Below, in pieces: positions 1-8,303 of a stretch of 64,000 nt of DNA (position 1 is the first letter of the stretch; every line of letters begins with the position of its first letter). The stretch is from Dokdonella sp. Its GTDB lineage: Bacteria > Pseudomonadota > Gammaproteobacteria > Xanthomonadales > Rhodanobacteraceae. The notes under the pieces were generated by a model. It was not told where the DNA came from. It searched no databases and worked only from the letters and a program-made list of their open reading frames with translations. The position numbers and the translations under genes are program-made. The DNA lies in the NCBI RefSeq assembly GCF_017744955.1, contig NZ_JAGIAG010000003.1, forward strand, positions 495,765 to 559,764, written 5' to 3'.

Positions 1-530
1 CGATCGGCAGCGCAACCGTGACCGCCGACGGCACGCCGGACACGATGCTGCGGATTCCGGTCAGCGGCACGATCGACGATACCGCCGGCAAGGATCTCGT
101 CGTCGAGTACTCGGTCGAAGATTTCGAGGGACTGCCGGTGTTCTTTCCGGGAGCCAACGCGTCGCCGCAGTCGCACGCGACGTTCATGAGCTTCGCCGCC
201 GATCCGTCCGGGCAAAGCTACTTCGCCGGAAGCTGGTCGCACATCCTGATCGCGCCGCATCTGGACCCCGCCGCGTCCGGCATCGGCTGCGCCAATCCGA
301 CCGCCAACCCGTGGCTCCAGCTATCGCCGGCGACCGGCTCGGTCGATGCCGGCGCCGCGCAGGATCTGGTCGTGACCGTGGACGCGACCAACCTCAGCCC
401 CGGCCAGTACACGACCCAGGTGTGCCTGGCGACCAAGGGGCCGATGCCCTCGCTGATCCAGGTGCCCGTGGACGTGACGGTCACGGCGTCTGGCGACGCG
501 ATCTTCAGCGACGGCTTCGACGGCGGCTGA
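1..530 (+). CDS. C-terminal part of a secreted modular protein ending in a DGFD tail (5' end outside window)
   Basis: The reading frame is open from base 3 and the true start lies upstream of the window; the GTG at 18 is internal. The first part of the fragment resembles the N-terminal module of the protein at 10733-13861: both have a variant of the motif K/DDLVVEY followed by a proline- and glycine-rich stretch ending in a serine/histidine segment. Then comes an Ig-like module starting NPWLQLSP that contains one cysteine (TTQVCLAT), the same module found in the other large secreted proteins of the window. The last residues are DAIFSDGFDGG, the C-terminal tail shared by several secreted proteins here. 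A strong terminator follows. Extracytoplasmic location is inferred from the paralogues, because the signal peptide is not in the window. Function unknown. Confidence 0.75.
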   Translation, partial: IGSATVTADGTPDTMLRIPVSGTIDDTAGKDLVVEYSVEDFEGLPVFFPGANASPQSHATFMSFAADPSGQSYFAGSWSHILIAPHLDPAASGIGCANPTANPWLQLSPATGSVDAGAAQDLVVTVDATNLSPGQYTTQVCLATKGPMPSLIQVPVDVTVTASGDAIFSDGFDGG

Positions 531-549
531 TCGCCGCCGCACGCAGTAC

Positions 550-580
550 GGGACGCACCGCCTGGCGGTGCGTCCCTTTC
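550..580 (+). terminator. Rho-independent terminator after the secreted modular protein
   Basis: Arms GGGACGCACCG (550-560) and CGGTGCGTCCC (566-576) pair perfectly over 11 bp around a 5-base loop and are followed by TTTC. It lies 20 bases after the stop codon at 530 and separates this gene from the convergent kinase gene ending at 643. Confidence 0.8.
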
Positions 581-642
581 GGTGATCCGCAGGACCGCGT
601 CGACGCGGTCGTCGCACCGGTCGGCGACGGCTCGAACGACAC

Positions 643-3561
643 TCAGAACCCGTTGAGCCCGACGAAGCGTGGAGCGACGCGGCGCCCCGCCATCCGGGCG
701 AGGCCGGCCTCGGCTTGCGTCCGTCGGCCAGCGTCGATGCCGGGCCGGCCGAGCGATCGAGCGAGATCGTCGACCAGCAGATCGAACTGCCAGGCCTGCG
801 GCTTGTCATCGCCGCCGAGCGCCGCGACCAGTTGGGTGCGCTTCGCGGCGAGCCGATCCAGCGCGGCCACCTCGCGCGTCGCCAGCGCCTCGACCCATGC
901 CAGATGGATTTCGCTGCGCACGGTATTGGGCTTGTCTTCGCCCTGGGTCTCGCGGAACAGCGCGATGGCGTTGTGCAGGTGCGTACGCGCCTGGTCCCAG
1001 TCGCTGCGCAGCAGACAGGCCCGGCCGAGACTGTCTTCGATCTCGGCCATTTCCACCCGCTCGCGCGCGCCCACCGATCGGCGGGCACGCTGCAGGATCT
1101 CGATGGCGCCGGCGATGTCGCGCCGCTGCAGCAAGACTTCGCCGAGCAGGCGTGTCTGACTGACCAGCAGCTGGTCCGAGCGGCCGGAAGAGCGCGCAAA
1201 CTCGACCAGCTCGCGCGCCTGCGTCTCGGCCGCCGGGAACTGGCCGGAATACAGCGCCAGCCGCAATCGCGCCGTCTCGGTGGCGACGCGCACGTTGGAA
1301 TCGTCCCCCGATACAGGCGCCTGCGCGCGAGCCTGCTCGATCTGGTCGCGTGCGCCCGCGTAATCGCCCATCGCCAGCCGGGCACGCGCGACCATGACGC
1401 GCGCGAAACGCCCGATGGCGTGGCCGGGGCCGAACCGCGTCTGCGCACGCTCGATCACCGGCATCGCGCTGTCCAGCACGGCCTGCGCCTCGCCGAGCCG
1501 ATAATGGGCCAGGCCGAGGTTCGCGAGCGTGGCCAGCAACGCGGTCTGCTCGACCGCGGCCGGATCGGATTTGGCCAGCGCGACGATGCGCTCGTTCACC
1601 TCGATCGCACGCCGCGTGTCGCCGCTGGCGTCGAAGACGACCGCAGCGGTGAGCAAGGGGCCGACGACGTCGACGCCGCCGCTGCCGCCTGCCTCGTCGA
1701 GTTCGGCCAACGCCGCATTCTCGTCCGCCAGGGCCTCCGACTCGCTGCCGAGCACGAACTTCGCTTGTCCACGTTCGGCCAGCAGCGTTGCGCGCCACGG
1801 GGTGATGCCGTCATGCGTCTTGTCCGCCAGCGGCATGGCCGCGTCGACGAGCGTCACCACGTCCCGGCTGCGACCGAGATGGCCGTAGATTCCGGCAAGA
1901 ACGCGAACGGACAGCAGATATTCCGACGGATGCCGGTCCTTCTGGGGAGACAGCAGCGCATGCGCGCGCTCCGCGGGAGCGAGGGCGAGCGGCATTCGAT
2001 CGAGATCCTGGTAGACGTCGGCGATCTGCGTGAGCAGGACGGCCCGCGTGACATCGTCGATGTCCGTGCGTCGTTCCAGGCCGGAGGCGGCACGGCGCAG
2101 CATCTCGGCGGCGCTGTCGGCCGTGACGTCTTGCGACTGGCCGGGGGCGTTCGATCGAAACATCTCGCGCATGAAACCGAGCAGCGATTCGGCATGGCGA
2201 CGCTGCTCGTCGGCGTGTCGGCGCTGCTCCTCGGCCAACTCGCGCTGGTCTTCGGCGACCTGCCGCTGCTGCTCGGCGCGGTCGCGCTGCACGCGTTCGC
2301 GGTGCGCGCTGTCGAAGGCGATCAGGCTGGCCACGATCAGGCCGAGACTCAACGCGAGTATCGCCACCGCCGCGAACGGATGCCGGCGCAACGCTTTCTC
2401 GAACCGATACGCGTACGAGCCTTGCCGGGCCTCGACCGGCAGGCCGCCGGCCCAGCGCTCGAGGTCGTCGGCCAGCGCCTGCGCGCTGGCGTAGCGCACG
2501 TGCGGGTCGTCGGCGAGCGCCTTGGCGGCGATGCGCGAGAGATCGCCTTTCAGCAGGCGGCGCAGGCGGTCTACGCCGGTGCCGCGTGCCTGCGCGAGCG
2601 CCGACGCACGCGACCGATCGCGCACGACCAATGCCGACAGAGCCTGGTCGAGCCGCGGCAGCCCGGCGGGATCGGTGCGGCGCGGCTGCGCCTTGCGTGC
2701 GTCCTGCGCGCTGACGCCGCCGGCGAGTTCGTACAGCACCAGGCCGAGCTGGTAGACGTCGCTCGCCGTGGTCGCCGGCTCGCCGCGCAGCTGCTCCGGC
2801 GCCGCGTAGGCCGGCGTCAGCGCGAATGTCTGCGTTTCCCGTCCGTCCTCGGGGTCGAACAGTTTGGCGATGCCAAAATCGAGCAGCTTCGGGATGCCCT
2901 GCGCATTGACGAGAATGTTCGAGGGCTTCAGGTCGCGATGCAGGATCAGATTCTTGTGCGCGAACTGGACCGCGACGCAGATCTGGCCGAACAGCCGCAC
3001 TCGCGCGCGCAGATCGAGCCGGCGACGGTCGCACCAGTCCGTGATGGGCTCGCCCTCCACGTACTCCATCGCGAACCAGGGTTCGCCGGCATCGGAGATG
3101 CCCGCATCGATGAGGCCGGCGATGTGCGTGTGCCCGAGGCGCGCGAGAATCTGACGCTCGTGGCGGGCGCGTCCGGGCGGGTTGGACACGTCGCCGCGGA
3201 CCAGCTTCAACGCCACCTGCTGCTGAATGTCGGTGCGCTCGGCGAGGTAGACCTCGCCCATGCCGCCGACACCGAGCCGGCGCAGCAGACGCAGGCGCCC
3301 GCTGATCAGAATGCCGGAGCGATCCGGCGGCGCCGACGCGAACGCCTCGCCGAGCGAACTGTCGGAAGCGCCGCGCTCGGCGGCGGCGATGCCCGCCTCG
3401 TCGTCCGCCGCGCGGAGCAGGCGGCGCAGCGTCTGCGCCAGCTCCTCGTCCTCCCGTGCGATCTCGGCGAGACGCGCCGCACGCGCCGGCGGCGTCAGCG
3501 CGAACAGTTCACCGAATGCGGCGTAGGCTCGCTGCTCGCGCCGCAACGAGGCGGCGTCCAT
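643..3561 (-). CDS. Membrane-anchored Ser/Thr protein kinase with coiled coil and TPR-rich C-terminal domain
   Basis: A 972-residue Hanks-type kinase. Visible kinase elements are the glycine-rich loop GVGGMGEVY (97-105), the ATP-binding lysine K119 in VALKL, the catalytic HRDLKPSN (208-215), DFG (228-230) and a degenerate APE (254-256). After the kinase domain a hydrophobic segment at about 395-416 is a single transmembrane helix. Next is a strongly charged Gln/Glu/Arg coiled coil (about 420-465), then roughly 500 residues of alanine-rich helical pairs typical of TPR repeats, probably outside the inner membrane. Its ATG overlaps the TAA of the upstream ECF sigma factor gene by one base (TAATG), so the two are very likely translationally coupled. 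ECF/kinase pairs of this type are known in Xanthomonas (EcfK/PknS) and Vibrio (EcfP/PknT), where the kinase activates the sigma factor by phosphorylation; that role is inferred here. Confidence 0.93.
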   Translation of the reverse strand: MDAASLRREQRAYAAFGELFALTPPARAARLAEIAREDEELAQTLRRLLRAADDEAGIAAAERGASDSSLGEAFASAPPDRSGILISGRLRLLRRLGVGGMGEVYLAERTDIQQQVALKLVRGDVSNPPGRARHERQILARLGHTHIAGLIDAGISDAGEPWFAMEYVEGEPITDWCDRRRLDLRARVRLFGQICVAVQFAHKNLILHRDLKPSNILVNAQGIPKLLDFGIAKLFDPEDGRETQTFALTPAYAAPEQLRGEPATTASDVYQLGLVLYELAGGVSAQDARKAQPRRTDPAGLPRLDQALSALVVRDRSRASALAQARGTGVDRLRRLLKGDLSRIAAKALADDPHVRYASAQALADDLERWAGGLPVEARQGSYAYRFEKALRRHPFAAVAILALSLGLIVASLIAFDSAHRERVQRDRAEQQRQVAEDQRELAEEQRRHADEQRRHAESLLGFMREMFRSNAPGQSQDVTADSAAEMLRRAASGLERRTDIDDVTRAVLLTQIADVYQDLDRMPLALAPAERAHALLSPQKDRHPSEYLLSVRVLAGIYGHLGRSRDVVTLVDAAMPLADKTHDGITPWRATLLAERGQAKFVLGSESEALADENAALAELDEAGGSGGVDVVGPLLTAAVVFDASGDTRRAIEVNERIVALAKSDPAAVEQTALLATLANLGLAHYRLGEAQAVLDSAMPVIERAQTRFGPGHAIGRFARVMVARARLAMGDYAGARDQIEQARAQAPVSGDDSNVRVATETARLRLALYSGQFPAAETQARELVEFARSSGRSDQLLVSQTRLLGEVLLQRRDIAGAIEILQRARRSVGARERVEMAEIEDSLGRACLLRSDWDQARTHLHNAIALFRETQGEDKPNTVRSEIHLAWVEALATREVAALDRLAAKRTQLVAALGGDDKPQAWQFDLLVDDLARSLGRPGIDAGRRTQAEAGLARMAGRRVAPRFVGLNGF

Positions 3562-4115
3562 TACGGACGCATCCGTTCACGCAGCCAGGCGCGGGCGAAC
3601 GCCCAGTCGCGATAGACCGTGCTCTCGTCGACGCCCAATAGCGCGGCGACCTCGTGCACCTTGAGGCCGACGAAGTAGCGCAGCTCGACGATGCGCGCGA
3701 GATCCGGCTTGATCGTTTCGAGGTCGGTCAGCGCCGCATCGAGCAGTTCGAGATCGGTCTCGGCCGGAACCGGCAGTTGCAGCACATCGAGCAAATCCGT
3801 GCGCTGATAGCCGCCGCCGTGCTTGTCGGTCTGCGCGCGGCGCGCGCGGTCGGCGAGCAGATTGCGCATCGTGCGCGCGGCGGCCTTGAAAAAATGCGCG
3901 CTGTCGTTGAGCGACACCTTGCTGCCCTGCATGAAGCGCAGCAGCATGTCGTGAACCAGGGCGGTCGGCTGCAGGGTGCTGCCGCGATTGCCGCGCAGCT
4001 GACTGCGCGCCAACGCGCGGAGGTCGGCATAGACTTTCGGCAGCAGGTGGTCGAGCGCTTCCACGTCGCCGGATCGCCAGCGATGCAGCAGCAGGGTGAT
4101 GGAGTCGTCGGGCAT
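3561..4115 (-). CDS. ECF-type RNA polymerase sigma factor paired with a Ser/Thr kinase
   Basis: From the ATG at 4115 this is 184 residues, the usual size for the kinase-associated ECF class; the open frame continues upstream to 4304 but the extra residues do not look like sigma factor. Region 2 is visible in the first 90 residues (LLHRWRSGDVEALDHLLPKV, then a STLQPTALVHDMLLRF segment with T47 and T51). Region 4 is at about 115-184 and includes LRYFVGLKVHEVAALLGV and DESTVYRDWAFARAWL, a helix-turn-helix for -35 recognition. No good Shine-Dalgarno precedes 4115. The stop codon overlaps the kinase start. No anti-sigma factor gene is adjacent, which fits activation by the kinase rather than release from an anti-sigma factor. 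Targets are unknown. Confidence 0.9.
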   Translation of the reverse strand: MPDDSITLLLHRWRSGDVEALDHLLPKVYADLRALARSQLRGNRGSTLQPTALVHDMLLRFMQGSKVSLNDSAHFFKAAARTMRNLLADRARRAQTDKHGGGYQRTDLLDVLQLPVPAETDLELLDAALTDLETIKPDLARIVELRYFVGLKVHEVAALLGVDESTVYRDWAFARAWLRERMRP

Positions 4116-4542
4116 GCTGGACACGGACTGGACCACGCCAATTGCGCCGGGACCGCAATCGTTGCTTGTTCGGAAATGCCGATGAAGCAACTCGGCCCTT
4201 GCGTACATCCCCGAGATGCGCAACCTCCCGACGGACTGGTCGGCGATGCTTGGTCCTTCGGGAGGTTCGTCGCGCTGAAAAATCTGACCGTTCGATGGTA
4301 GCACGGGGTCGCGGCCGAACTCGGCAGCGAGCCGTCGCAGACGAAGCTCGGCGTGCCGGCGGGTCGAGCCGATCGGCGCCGAGCCGTCCGGCGTACGATG
4401 TCCGTCGCCGGCGGCTCGACGCCTGCGCGACGGACGACGACCGGCGTGAGCTGCTGCCTGCCGCGATCGAGCGGGTCGATCAGCGATGTCGTCCGGCTGG
4501 ACTCGATGCCCTGCGCTCAGTGCATATGACGATCGGAGGCGC
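4116..4542. other. Intergenic region upstream of the ECF sigma factor
   Basis: About 430 bases between the sigma factor start and the stop of the small secreted gene, with no convincing gene on either strand. On the minus strand a sequence TGCTACCAT near 4293-4301 resembles an extended -10 element and would give a leader of about 175 nt. No clear -35 or terminator was seen. Confidence 0.4.
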
Positions 4543-4869
4543 TCACTCGAAGCCGCTTCGGAAAATACCGTCGGGCCATCGAATGACCAGTTGTTCGACC
4601 GCCATGTTTGCGCCCGATACGAGGGCGGCCGGTTTGCTGCCGACGCTCACGATCCACCACCCGCGCTGCGCGAGCTGCGGTACCGTCGCATCGCCCTCCG
4701 TCGGGCAATGGAAAACCGTGTCGTTGGTCGGGAGTACACAGCCCGATTCGCTCTGACACGTTGCCAGTGCGTCGGTCGGGTCCGAATAGCAGATCTCGGC
4801 TGCGGCCCCGGCGCTGGACCATTCGATCGACAGCACGAGCACGACCGATGCCGCAAGAGCCGCCCGCAT
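4543..4869 (-). CDS. Small secreted cysteine-containing protein with C-terminal SGFE tail (copy 2 of a tandem pair)
   Basis: A 108-residue protein beginning MRAALAASVVLVLS, a short signal peptide with likely cleavage after the alanine-rich AGAAA. The mature part has four cysteines and shares with the neighbouring gene the pattern AEICY, then a cysteine-containing spacer, LPTNDTVFxCPTxG, PQLAxxGW. It ends WPDGIFRSGFE, a variant of the tail found on several large secreted proteins in this window; the paralogue next door lacks that tail. The ATG lies 11 bases after the stop of the upstream paralogue, so both are probably one transcript. I recognise no named family. The conserved cysteines suggest a disulfide-stabilised exported peptide. 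Confidence 0.7.
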   Translation of the reverse strand: MRAALAASVVLVLSIEWSSAGAAAEICYSDPTDALATCQSESGCVLPTNDTVFHCPTEGDATVPQLAQRGWWIVSVGSKPAALVSGANMAVEQLVIRWPDGIFRSGFE

Positions 4870-4880
4870 GATGGGCGGCC

Positions 4881-5183
4881 TCACGGCTTCTGGATCACGA
4901 TCTGTTCTTTCTGCCGACCGTACGGCGTCGGTGTCGTGCTGTAGGTCCGCTGCACCAGCTGCGTGATGGTCCAGCCGGCCGCCGCCAGCTGCGGAAGGGT
5001 CTTGTTGCCGGCGGTAGGGCAAGCGAAAACCGTGTCGTTGGTCGGCAACGGGCAAGTGCCGGATGCGCATTCGGAGATCTGCTCTTCCGGCCCGTAGCAG
5101 ATCTCGGCCTGACCGGCTCGAACGGCCGCGCTCGACCCGGCCGCAAGGATTCCCACTGCCGCCACCAAACGAATCATTCGCAT
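4881..5183 (-). CDS. Small secreted cysteine-containing protein (copy 1 of a tandem pair)
   Basis: A 100-residue protein read from the ATG at 5183, chosen because AGGAG lies 7 bases upstream; the frame stays open to 5261. A signal peptide (MRMIRLVAAVGILAAGSSA) is followed by AGQAEICYGPEE. It has the same core as its downstream paralogue: AEICY, a CxxxxC segment, LPTNDTVFxCPTxG, PQLAxxGW. It ends in a charged EQIVIQKP instead of the DGFE-like tail. The two copies are clearly homologous, so the pair looks like a local duplication. Function unknown. Confidence 0.7.
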   Translation of the reverse strand: MRMIRLVAAVGILAAGSSAAVRAGQAEICYGPEEQISECASGTCPLPTNDTVFACPTAGNKTLPQLAAAGWTITQLVQRTYSTTPTPYGRQKEQIVIQKP

Positions 5184-5302
5184 CACTGCTCTCCTGGGCT
5201 GCTCGACCTTCCGAAAGGCGGCCCGGGTCGCAACCCGGGCCTGTCCTGGATTTTGCGTCATGGGGCCACCGGCAGGACACGGCCGCCAACCTCGCAGACA
5301 CG

Positions 5303-5476
5303 ATGACGACGCCCAAGCACGCAGTACCCGAGGAATGGTTGGCCAGGCCGATGACCCACGACAAGAAGCCCGAGGACCTGATCGGCAATAGCGGCCCGCT
5401 CGGGCAACCGATCAAGGCGCTGATGGAACGGGCTCCGGGTGCGCGGATGGCCGGGCAACTCGGCGCGAGCCGATAG
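5303..5476 (+). pseudogene. Remnant of an IS256-family transposase (N-terminal fragment)
   Basis: A 57-residue frame containing KKPEDLIGNSGPLG, then KALMERAPGARMAGQLG. This resembles the conserved N-terminus of IS256/mutator transposases (KPEDLIGENGLLKQ, KALVERALxAEMxxHLG). It stops at 5476. In a neighbouring frame the next bases read GNAEGGTRDGKPRTSAQS, which resembles the following GN-RNG-KT stretch of these enzymes, so a frameshifted continuation to about 5540 is likely. The DDE catalytic core and the terminal inverted repeats are absent, so it is a dead fragment. It sits between the small secreted genes and the wHTH/TPR regulator and marks an old insertion and deletion. Confidence 0.65.
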
Positions 5477-5640
5477 GCAATGCCGAAGGCGGTACCCGCG
5501 ACGGCAAGCCAAGAACGAGCGCGCAAAGTTGCGGCGACCGGTGCTGACGAGCGGCAGAACCGCGAAACCGGCGATCAGGCGAATTGTGGGAAAATCGATG
5601 GCATCGGCCGGCAGGCCACCCCTTGCGCGAAAACGGGAGC

Positions 5641-8118
5641 ATGACGCAGCGATCCAGGCAATATCGTTTCGGTCGGTTCATGCTGAATCCGCAAGCCCGC
5701 CAACTGTTCGAGGACGGGCGCCTGGTGACGTTGGCGCCGAAGGTTCTGGACGTCCTGCTGTGGTTGTTCGAACACCGCGAACGCGCGGTCAGCCGCGACG
5801 AGCTCGGCGCGGCGATCTGGGGCAAGACGGATTTCACCGACGGCCAGCTGGATCAGCTCGTCTGGGGATTGCGACGCGCGCTCGGCGACAGCGGCAGCCA
5901 GCGCACCATCATCCGCACGGTGCCGCGTTTCGGCTATCTGTGGATCGCCGAGGTCGAACCGGTGGCGCCGCCCGGCGACGCCGATACCGCTCCGGCCGCG
6001 TCGTCGGCCGCAGCAGCCGACGAGAAACCGCCCGCCGTCGCCGAGACGGAAACGGCCCCCGCGAGCGGAACCGCGTCGCGCCGACTCCCGCGATTCGCGC
6101 TGGGCATCGTCGTGCTGCTGACCGTGGCTGCCGCGGCATGGGCGCTGCATTCGACGCAGCGCGCCGCGCCGACGGATGCGATATCGGCCAAGCCATCCGC
6201 GTCGCCGACGACGACGGCCTTGGTGGCCGTGTTGCCGGTGGCGATGGACGCCGAGTCCGACAGCCGGTGGGCCTGGCTGCCCCTGGGCCTGATGGACCTG
6301 CTCGCCGCGCGCCTGATCGAAGGCGGCGTCCACGTGGTGCCGGCGCACAACATCGTGGCCTTGATGGGGGACCGGAACACGCTTCCGAGCGCGACGGCGG
6401 TCCGCGAAGTCACCGGCGCGGCCATCGTCGTCGCGCCGTCGATCCATCGCACCAGCAACGGCTGGCGACTGCGGCTGGATCTCACCGGCCTGGAAGGGGC
6501 GGCCCGCGAGATCGAGGTGCACGAGGACGACCCCACCACCACGGCGCGCCAGGCGGCCGACCGCGTGCTGGTGATGATGGATCGCGCACCGGTCACCGGC
6601 CGTCTCGGCGAGGAGCGCGTCGGCGACGACGAAACGGCGTTGCGCATCGACGCGGCCGTCGCCAGCATGCGCTTCGACGTCGCCCAGCGGCTCCTCGACG
6701 AGGTGCCGCCCGAACGGCGCAATGCGCCGCGCGTACGCTTCATGGGCGTCCACTTGCTGCTGCAACGAGGGCAGACGGCGGAGGCGCTGGCCGAGCTGGA
6801 AGCCCTCGCCAGGGACGTGTCCGACACGGCGACGGACGTCAATCTGCATTCGAGCATCCTGCAGGCGTGGGCCGCGCTGCTCGTCCGCAGCGGACAGCCG
6901 GCGGAGGCGCTGAAGCGCCTCGACGCGGCCGTCGAGGCGGCCAGAAAGGGGCAGTCGGTGAGCAACTACGGTTCCGCGCTGCAAAGCCGGGCGGCGGTGA
7001 ACACCATGCTCGGGCGCTGGCCCGAGGCGGATGCCGACTTCGCCCAGGCGCGCGTCGCGATGGAAATGATCGGGGACCGTCTCGGCCTGGCCGAACTCGA
7101 GTCCGACGAAGCCGGCGCGCTGATCAACCGCCAGCGCTATGCCGAAGCGGCGAGGTTGCAGGACCGTGCGATCGAACGCCTCGAGCGGTTCCCGGCCGGC
7201 GAGGCGCTGAGGATCGCCTACGGCAACAAGATCGCCATGGAACTGGACCTGCTCGACACGCCGTCCGCGCTGGCCACGGCGTCGCGCGCCGAGCAGCGCG
7301 TCGACAAGAGCCTGCCGGACCAGCGCGCGATGTCCTGGCTCGCCGTGCACCTCGGCCGCGCGGACATCGCGGCCGGTCGCTTCGCCGAGGCGGAACGGAG
7401 ACTGCTCGCCGTCCGCACGGGACTCGACCCCGCGGCGACGCCGGATGCCTATTCGAATGCGCAGCTGCTGCTCGCGCAACTGGCGCTCGAGCGCGGAGAC
7501 GCCGCCGACGCGGCGCGCCTGGCCGCCAGCGCCGAAGACGTGCGCGCGACGCCGGCGCTGGCCGCTGCGCATTTCATCAAAGGGCGGTCAGCCGCCGCGC
7601 TGCTTCACGTCCGCGCGCTGCTGGCGCAGCAGCGGCCCGCCGAGGCGGCGGAGGTGGTGCGCACGTTCGCCCACTGGGCGGATGGATCGGCCAATCCCGA
7701 TGTCGTCGCTCATCTCAGGCTGGCGCAGGCACTGCTGAGCGCTCGCGAAGACGCCGCCGAGGTCGCCACCCGGCGCTTCGACGCAGCCCTGGAGGCCGCC
7801 TCGACGGCGGCGCCGGCGCGTCTGGCCAGGATCGCGAACGCCTACGGCACGTACTTGCTCGACGCCGGCGAGGTCGCGGCGGCCACGCGCGTCATCGGAC
7901 GCGTCGCCCGCTGGGCGGAGCAGGACTTCGAATGCGCCCTGCTGCAGGTGCGGCTCTACCACGTGCTCGGCCAGCCGGAGCCTTGGCGACGGGCGCTGGC
8001 CGCGGCCCGGCGGCTGGCCGGCGAGCGCGGCATCCCGCCGGCGCTGGCGGTCGCGCCGGCCGAGGTCGCGGCGCGCGGGTTCGCCGCGCCGACGGCGGAG
8101 CCGCCCTCCGCGGGATGA
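5641..8118 (+). CDS. CadC/ToxR-like membrane-anchored winged-helix regulator with TPR domain
   Basis: An 825-residue protein from ATG 5641, with GGGAG just upstream. Residues 8-104 form an OmpR/PhoB-type winged helix (LAPKVLDVLLWLFEHRERAV, then RTIIRTVPRFGYLW at the wing). A flexible Ala/Pro/Glu linker (about 105-148) leads to one transmembrane helix (about 151-171). The rest is probably periplasmic: a region with GLMDLLAARL and GAAIVVAPSI, common in this class after the helix, then about 450 residues of alanine-rich helical repeats of TPR type. There is no receiver domain, so it is not a two-component regulator. It would bind DNA from the membrane, as CadC does. The gene lies upstream of two secreted modular protein genes, which are possible targets; that is inference only. 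Confidence 0.88.
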   Translation: MTQRSRQYRFGRFMLNPQARQLFEDGRLVTLAPKVLDVLLWLFEHRERAVSRDELGAAIWGKTDFTDGQLDQLVWGLRRALGDSGSQRTIIRTVPRFGYLWIAEVEPVAPPGDADTAPAASSAAAADEKPPAVAETETAPASGTASRRLPRFALGIVVLLTVAAAAWALHSTQRAAPTDAISAKPSASPTTTALVAVLPVAMDAESDSRWAWLPLGLMDLLAARLIEGGVHVVPAHNIVALMGDRNTLPSATAVREVTGAAIVVAPSIHRTSNGWRLRLDLTGLEGAAREIEVHEDDPTTTARQAADRVLVMMDRAPVTGRLGEERVGDDETALRIDAAVASMRFDVAQRLLDEVPPERRNAPRVRFMGVHLLLQRGQTAEALAELEALARDVSDTATDVNLHSSILQAWAALLVRSGQPAEALKRLDAAVEAARKGQSVSNYGSALQSRAAVNTMLGRWPEADADFAQARVAMEMIGDRLGLAELESDEAGALINRQRYAEAARLQDRAIERLERFPAGEALRIAYGNKIAMELDLLDTPSALATASRAEQRVDKSLPDQRAMSWLAVHLGRADIAAGRFAEAERRLLAVRTGLDPAATPDAYSNAQLLLAQLALERGDAADAARLAASAEDVRATPALAAAHFIKGRSAAALLHVRALLAQQRPAEAAEVVRTFAHWADGSANPDVVAHLRLAQALLSAREDAAEVATRRFDAALEAASTAAPARLARIANAYGTYLLDAGEVAAATRVIGRVARWAEQDFECALLQVRLYHVLGQPEPWRRALAAARRLAGERGIPPALAVAPAEVAARGFAAPTAEPPSAG

Positions 8119-8254
8119 ACCGGGCTTGCCGCCGGCGCCCGGCCCCGGGTTCTCGCCGGCCATAAGCCGCGCATCAGGTCTTCTAAGCCTCCCGAGAGGC
8201 AGCGCGAATGCGCACGAAGGCCTCGCCCCGCTAGGTTCGCCCGCCTCATCCACC

Positions 8255-8273
8255 GGACGCCGTGGCGGCGTCC
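8255..8273 (+). terminator. Hairpin between the regulator gene and the FG-GAP protein gene
   Basis: GGACGCCG and CGGCGTCC pair over 8 bp around TGG and are followed by TCCTGTT. It could be a weak terminator for the regulator gene or a leader hairpin of the gene starting at 8304; the T-run is poor. Confidence 0.4.
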
Positions 8274-8303
8274 TCCTGTTCAGCGCTCCGGGGAATTCCT
8301 GCA

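Noticed and set aside
715..3615. 966-residue plus-strand open frame across the kinase gene
   Set aside because: It is antisense to a kinase with a full catalytic motif set; long empty frames are expected at this GC content and its translation has no recognisable domain.
5303..5560. A complete insertion sequence
   Set aside because: Only the N-terminal portion of the transposase is present; no catalytic core, inverted ends or target duplication visible.
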